Shown piece after piece: positions 49,546-58,319 of a stretch of 64,000 nt of DNA. The translations under genes were made by a program, and so were the position numbers. Numbering within the stretch: position 1 is the stretch's first letter; the number at the start of each line of letters is the position of its first letter. The notes below the pieces were generated by a model that saw nothing but the letters and a program-made list of their open reading frames with translations, ran no database searches and had not been told where the DNA came from. The DNA is from Vicingus sp036171675 (GTDB lineage: Bacteria > Bacteroidota > Bacteroidia > Flavobacteriales_E > Vicingaceae), in contig JAVHRO010000144.1 in NCBI GenBank assembly GCA_036171675.1, positions 6,525 through 70,524 of the forward strand, read 5' to 3'.

Positions 49546-51021
49546 TTATTTTAAATATTTTTTCTTAACCTCTTTATAATCAGGCAAATCATTTGTGTTC
49601 CATTTGGCTAATATTTTTCCTTTTTTAAGCAACAAAATTCCTGGATTTGCTCTAACAATCGTTTTTAACGTTGTTGCATCACATGTAAAGAAATCAAACA
49701 TGGTTTGATTGGCATGTCTAAACTTTTCAACATCGTTATAAAATGACGCAGTTAATCCTATAAAATAATTGCCTTCTGTATTACTTTGATCGACAAATGT
49801 ATTAATCTTTTTAAATGCAGATTGGTTTGTTTTGTTAATATCGTAAGCAACCAACATAAACAAATATCCCTCTTCATTCATATAATCTTGTGCATAATCG
49901 TTTCCATCGTCAGCAATAATAGTAAAATCAGTAATTGCAGGGTGATAACCTTGTTTTATTAGCACTGTTTTTCGGTCAAAAAACTCATAATTTTTATCTT
50001 CCCATGGATAATTTTTTTCAGTAAACTCTTCTACTTTTCCTGTTTTAATATTTTTATAATAAAAAACATTTTCAAAAACATCGGGTTCGGCCCCATTAGG
50101 AATTGACATTTGTTCAGGAATACTTTTTCCAATGGCGTAAGGGCGATAATCTTTAATAGGCAAATGAATTACCGTATAATAAATAAATACCGATGTAATT
50201 AATGTTACAAAACCAATTGGAATCCATTGAGTTAGGGTATTTTTAATAAACCATTTAGAGATTAAGTACCCAACAAAACCTGTGGTGGTAAAAATTATTG
50301 GAAAATACCAACTAAATACCCAGGAATAGAAACAAACCATTGCGATAGCAGGAATTAAAATAAACGCATCATCACGAAGAGTGTTAATTTTAATTTTATT
50401 TCTTTGAAAAAATACGGGAATAATTAAACCAATTAGCAATACATCTTTAAAGAACGACTCCCATGGAGTTAGACTTCTTCCTAATGACCCTTTCATTGCA
50501 TCGCCAAAACAACCACAATCTGAAACACATTGTACTGGTAATTTTTCGTTGAAAGTTACATTCGAATTTTTTTCATCCAATATTGAAATTTGATTGTTGG
50601 TTTCCATTTTTTTAAGGAGACTGTTATACTCAATGGAATTCTTAGCTACCGTAGTATGTTGATTGTAAGTAGCCGCCGAATCACATGTTGCTGTATGAAA
50701 GGTTAAAAAGAAGAATACCACAGTAAACACAAGCAAAGAATAAACCGTGATTTTAATTCGCGTACCAAACAATACGGTAAACCCTAAAATAATTTCCAAT
50801 AAACATAAGAAAATAGCAATTGGTAATGCATAATTGGTAAGAAATTCAAGCGAAAAAGTATCCCAACCCAACATATTACGAACACGATAAGCCAACGCTC
50901 CATTTTCGAAATATTCTTCGAGTTTATAACTAAATCCTAAAGTATCGTTGGCTTTAATTAATCCTGAAACGATAAATAAGGAGCCAACTAAAATCCGCGA
51001 TATGTTTGCAATTACTTTCAT
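49546..51021 (-). CDS. DoxX-like membrane protein (BT_3928 family)
   Basis: A 491-residue membrane protein. The N-terminal 110 residues are DoxX-like with four membrane segments (ISRILVGSLFIVSGLIKANDTLGFSYKLEEYF, YALPIAIFLCLLEIILGF). A Cys-rich loop QCVSDCGCFGDAMKGSLGRSLTPWESFFKD follows and carries the family marker. Three more membrane segments precede a long periplasmic or extracytoplasmic region with a thioredoxin-like pattern near the end (QTMFDFFTCDATTLKTIVRANPGILLLKKGKILAKWN). The whole plan fits the conserved BT_3928 family of Bacteroidota, of unknown function, possibly redox. It lies 13 bases before the permease start. Confidence 0.85.
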   Translation of the reverse strand: MKVIANISRILVGSLFIVSGLIKANDTLGFSYKLEEYFENGALAYRVRNMLGWDTFSLEFLTNYALPIAIFLCLLEIILGFTVLFGTRIKITVYSLLVFTVVFFFLTFHTATCDSAATYNQHTTVAKNSIEYNSLLKKMETNNQISILDEKNSNVTFNEKLPVQCVSDCGCFGDAMKGSLGRSLTPWESFFKDVLLIGLIIPVFFQRNKIKINTLRDDAFILIPAIAMVCFYSWVFSWYFPIIFTTTGFVGYLISKWFIKNTLTQWIPIGFVTLITSVFIYYTVIHLPIKDYRPYAIGKSIPEQMSIPNGAEPDVFENVFYYKNIKTGKVEEFTEKNYPWEDKNYEFFDRKTVLIKQGYHPAITDFTIIADDGNDYAQDYMNEEGYLFMLVAYDINKTNQSAFKKINTFVDQSNTEGNYFIGLTASFYNDVEKFRHANQTMFDFFTCDATTLKTIVRANPGILLLKKGKILAKWNTNDLPDYKEVKKKYLK

Positions 51022-51089
51022 TACTATTCGTTTTTACAACAACGAAATTAATTTATTAAAAATTTGTTTATCAACATGTTAACAATTTA

Positions 51090-51632
51090 TTAACTATTTT
51101 CTTCCATACGTATTAAAGCAAATACAGCATAATTTATCATGTCAAGATAATTAGCATCAATTCCTTCCGAAATTATGGTTTTCCCTTCATTATCTTCGAT
51201 TTGCTTTGTACGTAAAATCTTCATTAAAATTAAATCTGTAAGTGAACTTAAACGCATACTGCGCCATGCTTCGTCATAATCGTGATTTTTATTTTCCATT
51301 AAGCTTTTTGCCTTAAGAAAGTAGCTGTCGTACATTTTTTTGGCTTTGTCAAACGGCAAATCTGTATTTTCATTATATCCTAAATCAATCTGAACTAATG
51401 CCATTATGCAATAATTAATTATTCCAATGTATTCCGAACGAATTCCTTCATCTACCTTACTAAAACCCTTTTCTTCAATACTTCTAATGCGTTTTGCTTT
51501 AATAAAAATTTGGTCGGTAAGAGAACTCGTTCTTAAAATTCGCCAAGCACTTCCATAATCTTTCATTTTTTTTGTAAAAATGTCGCTACAAATCTTTATT
51601 ATTGAATCGTATTGTTTTGAAGTATTTTTCAT
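51090..51632 (-). CDS. DUF1599 protein (two-copy nucleotide modification associated domain)
   Basis: A 180-residue protein made of two similar halves: DYGSAWRILRTSSLTDQIFIKAKRIRSIEEKG with IRSEYIGIINYCIMALVQID, and DYDEAWRSMRLSSLTDLILMKILRTKQIEDNEG with DANYLDMINYAVFALIRME. This is the DUF1599 (nucleotide modification associated domain 1) repeat. The conserved Asp and Tyr in DYGSAWR and the Asp in SLTD may bind a metal or nucleotide, by analogy with its assigned class. It is divergent from folP, with 17 bases between starts, and upstream of the DoxX-like gene; DUF1599 next to folP is a common arrangement in Bacteroidota. Confidence 0.87.
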   Translation of the reverse strand: MKNTSKQYDSIIKICSDIFTKKMKDYGSAWRILRTSSLTDQIFIKAKRIRSIEEKGFSKVDEGIRSEYIGIINYCIMALVQIDLGYNENTDLPFDKAKKMYDSYFLKAKSLMENKNHDYDEAWRSMRLSSLTDLILMKILRTKQIEDNEGKTIISEGIDANYLDMINYAVFALIRMEENS

Positions 51633-51649
51633 TATTAAAAATCAGATAT

Positions 51650-52519
51650 ATGTTCACCAAAGAAACTCCGCAAGATACATTTTTTTTGAAAAAAAATTCA
51701 ATAAATTGTAAAGGGAAACTATTAAATTTAGACGAACCATTGATTATGGGGATATTAAACCTCACTCCTGACTCATTTTTTGATGGTGGAAAACATGTTA
51801 ATGAAGAAAATATTATTCATCAAGTAGAAAAAATGCTTAACGAAGGTGCTTCAATAATTGATATTGGAGGTTATTCTTCAAGGCCAGGAGCAAAGGATGT
51901 TTCATTAAATGAAGAATTAGAAAGAATACTGCCCTCAATAAAATTATTGAAACAAAAATTTAAAGACCTCATAATTTCTATAGATACATTTAGGAGTAAT
52001 GTAGCCATCAAAGCAACTGAAGCTGGGGCAGATATGATTAATGATATTTCAGCAGGGGAAATGGATAGTAATATGTTTAACACCATATCTGAATTAAAAG
52101 TTCCATATATTATGATGCACATGCAAGGAACTCCAAATACGATGCAACTAAACCCAACCTACCAAAATGTTACTAATGAGGTTATAAACTATTTTTCAAA
52201 CAAGATTAATCAACTCTATAAATTGGGAATAAATGATGTTATTATTGATCCTGGTTTTGGCTTTGGAAAAACACTTGAACACAATTATCAATTATTAAAA
52301 AAGTTGAAACAATTTGAACTTTTTGAATTACCAATTTTAGTTGGGATTTCAAGAAAATCGATGATTACGAAACCATTGAATATTAAACCAATAGATGCAC
52401 TTAACGGGACAACCGTATTAAACACGTTGGCTTTACAAAATGGCGCTTCAATTTTAAGAGTTCATGATGTGAAAGCAGCGAAAGAAACGGTTGATCTTTT
52501 TAAACTATACGCAAGTTAA
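51650..52519 (+). CDS. folP: dihydropteroate synthase
   Basis: A TIM barrel with all FolP motifs: PLIMGILNLTPDSFFDGGKH, IIDIGGYSSRPGA, ISIDTFRSNVAIKA, MINDISAGE, YIMMHMQGTPNTMQ, IIDPGFGFGKTLEHNYQLL and VGISRKSMI. It joins p-aminobenzoate to the pterin pyrophosphate in folate synthesis and is the sulfonamide target. The frame is open to 51602, but that would overlap the divergent DUF1599 start; the Met at 51650 gives MFTKETPQDTFFLKK and a short leader. About 289 residues from that start, normal for the family. It converges closely on DUF2179 downstream, with only 2 bases between. Confidence 0.95.
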   Translation: MFTKETPQDTFFLKKNSINCKGKLLNLDEPLIMGILNLTPDSFFDGGKHVNEENIIHQVEKMLNEGASIIDIGGYSSRPGAKDVSLNEELERILPSIKLLKQKFKDLIISIDTFRSNVAIKATEAGADMINDISAGEMDSNMFNTISELKVPYIMMHMQGTPNTMQLNPTYQNVTNEVINYFSNKINQLYKLGINDVIIDPGFGFGKTLEHNYQLLKKLKQFELFELPILVGISRKSMITKPLNIKPIDALNGTTVLNTLALQNGASILRVHDVKAAKETVDLFKLYAS

Positions 52520-52521
52520 AG

Positions 52522-53106
52522 CTATTTTGCTTTTCTAAAAAGAAGGTTGAACCTTGGTGTTTTGCTGTTAAATACTCCCATTTTGGTATTTTTTATATCC
52601 TCAATAGTATAAAATGCATTGGGTAATAAGGTGGTAATTTTTCCTGCTACTTGAGGCACGTTTTTTCGTTTGATTATCGTGAAAATCATTTTAACAGGTC
52701 CTCCAGCCCCATGAGCATCTACCACCGTAACGCCATGATTGTCTTCTCTTAATGCTGTTATTAATTCATCACAGCTTTGGTTAGTAATAATTCTTATAAC
52801 CTGTAAGCCTAAAGCTAATTTTTCTTCAATTAGTAATCCCACATAAGTTCCTGTTGCAAATCCACTTGCGTAAGCTATATAACAAGCAATGTTTGAAAGA
52901 TTTTTCATTACTTGGGCAACTACGATTATCCAGATTAACACCTCAAAAAAACCAATAAATGGAACAATTCCTCGGTAGCCTTTCGAGATAAAAACATGAC
53001 GAATAGTTCCAAGACTTACATCAGCTAACCGAGAAAAAAATATGATTATTGGTAGTACAACCCAACTGTAATAATCAAACCCTTGAACAACAATTGAATT
53101 AAGCAT
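52522..53106 (-). CDS. DUF2179/UPF0316 membrane protein
   Basis: A 194-residue protein with three N-terminal membrane segments (VLPIIIFFSRLADVSLGTIRHVFISKGYRG, FFEVLIWIIVVAQVM, ACYIAYASGFATGTYVGLLIEEKLALG) of the DUF5698 type, then a cytoplasmic DUF2179 domain (LITALREDNHGVTVVDAHGAGGPVKMIFTIIKRKNV, FYTIEDIKNTKMGVF). The DUF2179 domain has a ferredoxin-like pattern that may sense a small molecule. The function is unknown. It starts where ychF ends (shared base 53106), so the two are probably co-transcribed. Confidence 0.86.
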   Translation of the reverse strand: MLNSIVVQGFDYYSWVVLPIIIFFSRLADVSLGTIRHVFISKGYRGIVPFIGFFEVLIWIIVVAQVMKNLSNIACYIAYASGFATGTYVGLLIEEKLALGLQVIRIITNQSCDELITALREDNHGVTVVDAHGAGGPVKMIFTIIKRKNVPQVAGKITTLLPNAFYTIEDIKNTKMGVFNSKTPRFNLLFRKAK

Positions 53107-54203
53107 TATACATTAAATCTAAAGTGCATAATATCACCATCTTCTGGAATATATTCTTTACCTTCGACACCAAGTTTACCTGCTTCTTTAACTGCATTTT
53201 CGGAGCCAAATGTGATAAAATCGTTATATTTAATTACTTCTGCTCGTATAAAACCTTTCTCAAAATCGGTATGAATTACACCCGCTGCTTGTGGGGCAGT
53301 CATCCCTTTTTTAATGGTCCAAGCCCTCACTTCCTTTACCCCTGCAGTAAAATAGGTTTGAAGATTTAATAATTTATAAGCCGAACGAATTAATTTATTT
53401 ACACCCGCTTCGTCTAACCCAAGATCCAATAAAAATTCTTGGCGTTCTTCATAGGTTTCTAATTCAGCAATGTCTGCTTCTATTTGCGCTCCAATTACAA
53501 GTACTTCAGCATTTTCAGCTTTAACAGAATTTTTAACTGCTTCAACATGACTGTTTCCTGATTTTACCGAATTTTCATCAACATTGCACAAATACAATAC
53601 AGGTTTAGCAGTTATTAAACAAAGCGGTCGAAGAAATTCCTTTTCATCCTCAGTAAATTCCATAGTTCGAACCGACTTTCCTTGTTCTAATGTTTTTAAT
53701 ATACGTTGATACAAATCACCTTCTTTAACGGCGCTTTTATCGCCAGTTTGAACTTTACGTTTAATGGTATCATTTTTTTTCTCAACGGTTTCAAAATCTT
53801 TAAGCTGAAGTTCAATATCAATAATTTCTTTGTCCCTAACTGGATTTACTGAACCATCTACATGTACCACATTGTCATCATCGAAACAACGCAACACATG
53901 AATAATAGCATCCGTTTCCCTAATATTAGCCAAGAATTTATTACCTAGCCCCTCCCCTTTACTTGCTCCTTTTACAAGACCAGCAATATCCACTATTTCG
54001 ATGGTTGTTGGCAATACCCTTTCTGGTTTTACCAATCCTTCCAATTTTTCCAATCGTTCATCAGGTACAGTTATTACCCCCACATTTGGTTCAATTGTAC
54101 AAAAAGGAAAATTTGCCGATTGAGCTTTTGCATTTGATAAACAATTAAATAAAGTTGATTTTCCAACATTTGGTAAACCAACAATTCCACATTTTAAAGC
54201 CAT
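53106..54203 (-). CDS. ychF: redox-regulated ATPase YchF
   Basis: A 365-residue Obg-family P-loop protein: Walker A GLPNVGKST (residues 8-16), switch region FPFCTIEPNVGVI, Walker B VDIAGLVKGASKGEGLGNKFL, and the altered base-recognition motif NVDE in place of NKxD, which makes the enzyme prefer ATP. The C-terminal TGS domain is present (TYFTAGVKEVRAWTIKKGMTAPQAAGVIHTDFEKGFIRAE). It associates with ribosomes and modulates oxidative stress responses. Its start lies about 80 bases from the inverted-repeat element at 54286. Standard housekeeping gene. Confidence 0.97.
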   Translation of the reverse strand: MALKCGIVGLPNVGKSTLFNCLSNAKAQSANFPFCTIEPNVGVITVPDERLEKLEGLVKPERVLPTTIEIVDIAGLVKGASKGEGLGNKFLANIRETDAIIHVLRCFDDDNVVHVDGSVNPVRDKEIIDIELQLKDFETVEKKNDTIKRKVQTGDKSAVKEGDLYQRILKTLEQGKSVRTMEFTEDEKEFLRPLCLITAKPVLYLCNVDENSVKSGNSHVEAVKNSVKAENAEVLVIGAQIEADIAELETYEERQEFLLDLGLDEAGVNKLIRSAYKLLNLQTYFTAGVKEVRAWTIKKGMTAPQAAGVIHTDFEKGFIRAEVIKYNDFITFGSENAVKEAGKLGVEGKEYIPEDGDIMHFRFNV

Positions 54204-54285
54204 TATATTTTTTTTAAGGTTGCAAATATAGTGTAAAACTACAAATCAGTGAAGTTTCCATTTTCCAATTGTTATTTCATAATAT

Positions 54286-54474
54286 AACCCGTTGTGCATT
54301 TGTAAGAAAATTTGTCAATTCGATCCGTCAGCTGACGGAGATTGAAATGAGTGAAATTTGTATCGAGAATACAAATTTTTAATAAAAAAGGTGTCAGTTC
54401 GAGTTTTTTCTAAAAGAAAAAGTATCGAGATCACACCTTTTTTATTAAAAATTCTTCTAAATGCACAACGGGTT
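54286..54474. mobile_element. 189-bp miniature inverted-repeat element
   Basis: The ends AACCCGTTGTGCATTT (54286-54301) and AAATGCACAACGGGTT (54459-54474) are perfect 16-base inverted repeats. Inside are a 16-base palindrome centred on CAGCTG (54324-54339) and a long hairpin (54381-54446) whose first 14 bases pair perfectly. It fills most of the 357-base gap between divergent ychF and the inositol-lipid cluster; the rest of the gap holds only promoter-like DNA. A related hairpin ends the window at 63947. Confidence 0.75.
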
Positions 54475-54519
54475 AATATAGAAAAACATTATTAATATGA
54501 AAAAATGAGCTAATATGGC

Positions 54520-54527
54520 TAACTTTG
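54520..54527 (+). promoter_or_regulatory. possible -7 box of the inositol-lipid cluster promoter
   Basis: TAACTTTG, followed by C, matches the Bacteroidota TAnnTTTG box and lies 33 bases before the first gene. No clear TTTG at -33 is seen. Confidence 0.45.
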
Positions 54528-54560
54528 CAAACATATATATCACATAATATATAATGCTTC

Positions 54561-55256
54561 ATGGCTAAAGAAAATAAGGCTCAACAAATTATTTATAACA
54601 TACTAAACCCGTTAATTCAATTTTATATTAAGTTAGGTGTTACACCAAATATGATTACTACATTTGGATTAATGTTAAACGTGGTGGCTGCAATTATTTT
54701 TATTTTAGGTGCTGAAACTGCGAATAGAACAGATTTAGTTTACGTAGGTTGGGGAGGATTTACCATACTCATTGCAGGTTTATTTGATATGATGGATGGC
54801 AGATTGGCTCGATTAGGAAACCTTTCCTCAAAATTCGGTGCATTTTATGATTCGGTAATTGATAGATACAGCGAATTGATTATGTTTTTAGGAATTTGTT
54901 ACTATTTAATAGCTCACCACTTTTTTTTAAGCTCACTTTTTGGCTTTATTGCATTAATTGGTTCCATGATGGTAAGTTATACTAGGGCAAGAGCAGAAGG
55001 AATTGGAATTGATTGTAGTATTGGAATGATGCAAAGACCTGCAAGAGTTGTAGTAATAGGTATGGGGGCTATGCTTTGTGGAATATCACATTTTTTTATT
55101 GGAAATGTTTGTTTAAAATTAGGTAACTCTTCAATAGTGCTTTTCGAAACCATTTCAATTTTCACCATTCCACTAACTGTTGTTGCTATTTTCTCCAACA
55201 TTACCGCAATAAAAAGATTAAACCATGTTAAAAAAGCTTTAAATAACGCAAAATGA
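54561..55256 (+). CDS. CDP-alcohol phosphatidyltransferase, probably phosphatidylinositol phosphate synthase
   Basis: A 231-residue membrane protein with the family catalytic signature D76-MM-D79-G-RLA-R84-...-G93-...-D97-x3-D101, and about six membrane segments. It joins a CDP-diacylglycerol to an alcohol. The downstream gene set (inositol-3-phosphate synthase at 56511 and a PgpA-like phosphatase at 57861) matches the logic of the Bacteroides inositol-lipid cluster, in which the CDP-alcohol enzyme makes phosphatidylinositol phosphate. The alcohol inositol-1-phosphate is therefore the best guess here; phosphatidylglycerophosphate or another alcohol cannot be excluded. It overlaps the DUF4833 gene by 4 bases. 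Confidence 0.87.
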   Translation: MAKENKAQQIIYNILNPLIQFYIKLGVTPNMITTFGLMLNVVAAIIFILGAETANRTDLVYVGWGGFTILIAGLFDMMDGRLARLGNLSSKFGAFYDSVIDRYSELIMFLGICYYLIAHHFFLSSLFGFIALIGSMMVSYTRARAEGIGIDCSIGMMQRPARVVVIGMGAMLCGISHFFIGNVCLKLGNSSIVLFETISIFTIPLTVVAIFSNITAIKRLNHVKKALNNAK

Positions 55257-55828
55257 TAAAATCCTTTTTGTTCGTTGCTGGTATTTCATTTTTATTATTG
55301 GGATTTACTCACAATTCAACTATTAAAGTTGAACATAAAATTTTTATTGGTGAAGATTCCGTGTTTAAAGGCTACCCTATTCCAACCGAAGACCATTTGC
55401 TTTTTTACATTCAAAAAAGTTTTAATAAAAATACGGTTGTTTACACCCTAAATGTTGATAAAGATGGGAAAATCAACCCTTCTGAACCAATTAAAGTCTT
55501 TTGGCGCAGGTATCAAGAAGATGGAAGAATAAGAGATTTGTCGCAAATTGAAAAAACATTTGGCTATGGAGTAAAGTCTAAACCTTTAAAATCAAAACCC
55601 AATACGTACATTTTTTCAATCGTTGCATTAAAAGAAAAAAATTTCGTGGTAACCCAAAATAACGGAAAACCTTTTGTGATAACCAGTATAAACGATAAAA
55701 ATGCAATCATTGAACGTGTTTATATCAAAGCTGAACATACCAAACTTATGCCTAAAGTATTTTACTTAGAAGTTTTTGGTACTGATATAAAAACAAGGAA
55801 ACCTGTATATCAACGAATTGTACCTTAA
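55253..55828 (+). CDS. DUF4833 domain exported protein
   Basis: A 191-residue protein with a short signal peptide (SFLFVAGISFLLLGFT). The DUF4833 domain has HLLFYIQKSFNKNTVVYTLNVDKDGKINPSEPIKVFWRRYQEDG, then KTFGYGVKSKPL and LMPKVFYLEVFGTDIKTRKPVYQRIV. The family is Bacteroidota-specific and of unknown function; here it is the second gene of an inositol-lipid cluster and overlaps its neighbour (ATGA), so it may act in lipid transport or envelope processing, which is inference. No catalytic triad is recognised. Confidence 0.82.
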   Translation: MIKSFLFVAGISFLLLGFTHNSTIKVEHKIFIGEDSVFKGYPIPTEDHLLFYIQKSFNKNTVVYTLNVDKDGKINPSEPIKVFWRRYQEDGRIRDLSQIEKTFGYGVKSKPLKSKPNTYIFSIVALKEKNFVVTQNNGKPFVITSINDKNAIIERVYIKAEHTKLMPKVFYLEVFGTDIKTRKPVYQRIVP

Positions 55829-55847
55829 ATATTAACTGTTAAAAGTA

Positions 55848-56363
55848 ATGTACAAAAAAATATTCGACTTTTTGAACAAATTTTTTAGACCCGACCAGGT
55901 TTTTAAATTTGGGTTCAATTTATCCCCTATGTACAGAAGGTCAGTAGGAAAAATAACTTTTGTATCTAGAAATTTACATACCGTAAAAATTGAAATTCCA
56001 TTAAACTACAAAAATGTAAATTACGTTGGAAGCATTTTTGGAGGGAGTTTATTTGCTGCCACCGACCCTATTTTCATGATTCAGCTTGTTCAAATATTAG
56101 GAGACGAATATATTGTTTGGGATAAATCGGCTAAAATAAATTACAAAATACCAGCTAGAAGTAAAGCTTTGGTAGTTTTTCAATTTACTAACAAAGAAAT
56201 TGAACAAATAAAATTAGACGTTCAACAATCGCAAAAAATTGATGTCGTGAAACATTTAAACATTGAAAGTCAAACAGGCGAAGTTTTTGCAGAATTAGAA
56301 AAGACCATGTATGTATGTACTAAAGAATATTATCGATTAAAGAACGCCACAAAAAAGAACTAA
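55848..56363 (+). CDS. DUF4442 hotdog-fold thioesterase-like protein
   Basis: A 171-residue protein with the DUF4442 pattern: LSPMYRRSVGKITFVSRNLHTVKIEIPLNYKNVNYVGSIFGGSLFAATDPIFMIQLVQIL (hotdog fold with the helix GGSLFAATDP), then YIVWDKSAKINYKIPARSKA. It resembles acyl-CoA thioesterases, but its catalytic Asp/Glu is not certain and the family substrate is unknown. It follows DUF4833 by 19 bases and precedes the inositol-3-phosphate synthase promoter. A role in acyl turnover for the same lipid pathway would fit its position. Confidence 0.82.
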   Translation: MYKKIFDFLNKFFRPDQVFKFGFNLSPMYRRSVGKITFVSRNLHTVKIEIPLNYKNVNYVGSIFGGSLFAATDPIFMIQLVQILGDEYIVWDKSAKINYKIPARSKALVVFQFTNKEIEQIKLDVQQSQKIDVVKHLNIESQTGEVFAELEKTMYVCTKEYYRLKNATKKN

Positions 56364-56452
56364 GCTTTTTACAAGCAGTAATCAATTTTAAATTTTTATT
56401 TTCTTTTTCTTTTAAAAGAATTATTTTTTTCAAAATGGCATTTACAAATTGA

Positions 56453-56460
56453 TAACTTTG
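56453..56460 (+). promoter_or_regulatory. possible promoter of inositol-3-phosphate synthase gene
   Basis: TAACTTTG matches TAnnTTTG exactly and lies 50 bases before the start codon, in the 147-base gap after DUF4442. The gene may therefore have its own transcript in addition to read-through. Confidence 0.5.
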
Positions 56461-56510
56461 TACCCTATTTAAATTTTTTATTTCTATAAATTATATTAAC
56501 AATAATAATT

Positions 56511-57818
56511 ATGAGTACTACTATTAAAAGTGCAGAAGGAAAATTAGGTGTCTTGTTACCTGGAATGGGCGCTGTTGCTACGACTTTAATTGCAGGTGTT
56601 TACGCAATTAACAAAGGCACTTCTAAACCTATTGGGTCAACTACTCAAATGGGAACTATAAGAATTGGAAAACGTACCGAACAAAACAATCCTTTAATAA
56701 AAGACTTTATTCCTTTAGCTGATATTAAAAATATTGTATTTGGAGGTTGGGATATCTATAACGACAATGTGTACCAGTCAGCTGTAAATGCAGGTGTTCT
56801 TGACAGATATACCCTAGAACAACTTAAACCCGAATTGGAAGCGATTCAACCGATGAAGGCGGTTTTTGATAAAAAATACGTTACTAAACTTGATGGACCT
56901 AATGTTAAAAGTGCTGCCACCAAAATGGAATTAGCTAATCAATTACGACAAGACATTAGAGATTTTAAAGCAAAAAATAAATGTGATAGATTGGTAATGA
57001 TATGGACTGGTTCTACCGAAATATATATAAAAGAAAGTGCTGTTCATCAAACCATTGAAAGTTTGGAAGAAGGTTTAAGAAAAAATGACGAAAACATTCC
57101 TTCTAGCATGATTTATGCCTACGCGGCCATTAAAGAATGTATTCCTTATGCAAACGGAGCTCCAAACCTTTCTGCTGATATACCTGCGTTGGTTTCATTG
57201 GCAAAACAAAACAATGTTCCAATTTGTGGTAAAGACTTTAAAACTGGTCAAACTTTAATGAAAACCATAGTAGCTCCAGGATTAAAAACTAGAAGCTTAG
57301 GAATTGCTGGTTGGTTTTCTACTAACATTTTAGGAAACAGAGATGGTGCTGTACTTGATGATCCAGCTAGTTTTAAAACAAAAGAAGTATCAAAACTAAG
57401 TGTTTTAGACGATATTTTAGAACCTGAAAAACACCCTGATTTATACAAAGATTTATACCATAAAGTAAGAATCGATTATTATCCACCACGAGGTGATAAT
57501 AAAGAAGGATGGGATAACATTGATATTTTCGGCTGGATGGGTTATCCGATGCAAATTAAAATTGACTTTTTGTGTAGAGACTCCATATTAGCAGCTCCAC
57601 TTGTACTTGATTTAGCTATTTTCATGGATTTAGCATCAAGATCTAACATGTCGGGTATTCAAGAATGGTTGTCGTTTTTCTTTAAATCGCCACAAACGAA
57701 AAAAGGAGTTCATGCCATTCATGATATTTTTAAACAAGAAATAAAACTACACAACACCTTGCGTCATTTACAGGGAGTTGAGTTAATCACCTATTTAGGG
57801 TTAGATTACGAAGATTAA
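56511..57818 (+). CDS. myo-inositol-3-phosphate synthase
   Basis: A 435-residue enzyme with the NAD site KLGVLLPGMGAVATT (residues 11-25), the substrate/catalytic region LSADIPALVSLAKQNNVPICGKDFKTGQTLMKT with catalytic Lys, and the active-site helix GWFSTNILGNRDGAVLDDP. It converts glucose-6-phosphate to inositol-3-phosphate, the committed step for inositol. Its presence in a Bacteroidota with a CDP-alcohol transferase and PgpA-like phosphatase points to phosphatidylinositol and possibly inositol sphingolipids. A 15-bp hairpin follows 6 bases after the stop. Confidence 0.96.
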   Translation: MSTTIKSAEGKLGVLLPGMGAVATTLIAGVYAINKGTSKPIGSTTQMGTIRIGKRTEQNNPLIKDFIPLADIKNIVFGGWDIYNDNVYQSAVNAGVLDRYTLEQLKPELEAIQPMKAVFDKKYVTKLDGPNVKSAATKMELANQLRQDIRDFKAKNKCDRLVMIWTGSTEIYIKESAVHQTIESLEEGLRKNDENIPSSMIYAYAAIKECIPYANGAPNLSADIPALVSLAKQNNVPICGKDFKTGQTLMKTIVAPGLKTRSLGIAGWFSTNILGNRDGAVLDDPASFKTKEVSKLSVLDDILEPEKHPDLYKDLYHKVRIDYYPPRGDNKEGWDNIDIFGWMGYPMQIKIDFLCRDSILAAPLVLDLAIFMDLASRSNMSGIQEWLSFFFKSPQTKKGVHAIHDIFKQEIKLHNTLRHLQGVELITYLGLDYED

Positions 57819-57823
57819 TAATA

Positions 57824-57855
57824 TGATGTGAGCCACAAAATTGTGGCTCACATCA
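57824..57855. repeat. perfect 15-bp hairpin between inositol-3-phosphate synthase and PgpA-like genes
   Basis: TGATGTGAGCCACAA and TTGTGGCTCACATCA pair perfectly around two bases. It lies between the synthase stop (57818) and the PgpA start (57861), with no T run, so it is not a canonical terminator; it could protect the upstream mRNA or reduce translation of the next gene. Confidence 0.9.
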
Positions 57856-57860
57856 ATTAT

Positions 57861-58319
57861 ATGCAATTTATTCATAAAACCATAGCAACTTTTTTTGGAG
57901 CAGGTTATTCTCCTGTTGCACCTGGAACAGTTGGAGCATTATTTGCTTGTCTAATGCTGTTTATTTTCAATTACCTCCATATTGTTTTAGAACAACCTAT
58001 AATGTTTATTGCAATTATTTTTGCGACAACATTAATTGGTATTTTTTCTATCAATCAACTCAATCAACTATGGGGAAAAGATCCTTCAAGAGTAGTTATT
58101 GATGAGGTTGTAGGAATGTGGTTATCTATGGTTCTAATTCCGTTTACTTACTTTAATTTATTAATCGCTTTTGGATTGTTTAGATTATTCGATATTTACA
58201 AACCATTAGGAATTCGAAATTTAGAAAAATTGGACGGTGGTTTAGGTGTAATGGCTGATGATATTTTAGCCGGAATTTATGCTAATATTGTTTTGCAAAT
58301 CATTCTAGTATTTTTATGA
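57861..58319 (+). CDS. PgpA family phosphatase, probably phosphatidylinositol phosphate phosphatase
   Basis: From the Met at 57861 the protein has 152 residues. The frame is open to 57828, but that part lies in the hairpin and the family starts near MQFIHKTIATFFGAG. PgpA motifs are GAGYSPVAPGTVGAL, WGKDPSRVVIDEVVGMW and GVMADDILAGIYAN, with the acidic metal-binding residues in VIDEVVGMW and ADD. Three membrane segments are visible. Normal PgpA enzymes remove phosphate from phosphatidylglycerophosphate; next to inositol-3-phosphate synthase, by analogy with the Bacteroides cluster, it may dephosphorylate phosphatidylinositol phosphate. It overlaps GtrA by 4 bases. Confidence 0.85.
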   Translation: MQFIHKTIATFFGAGYSPVAPGTVGALFACLMLFIFNYLHIVLEQPIMFIAIIFATTLIGIFSINQLNQLWGKDPSRVVIDEVVGMWLSMVLIPFTYFNLLIAFGLFRLFDIYKPLGIRNLEKLDGGLGVMADDILAGIYANIVLQIILVFL

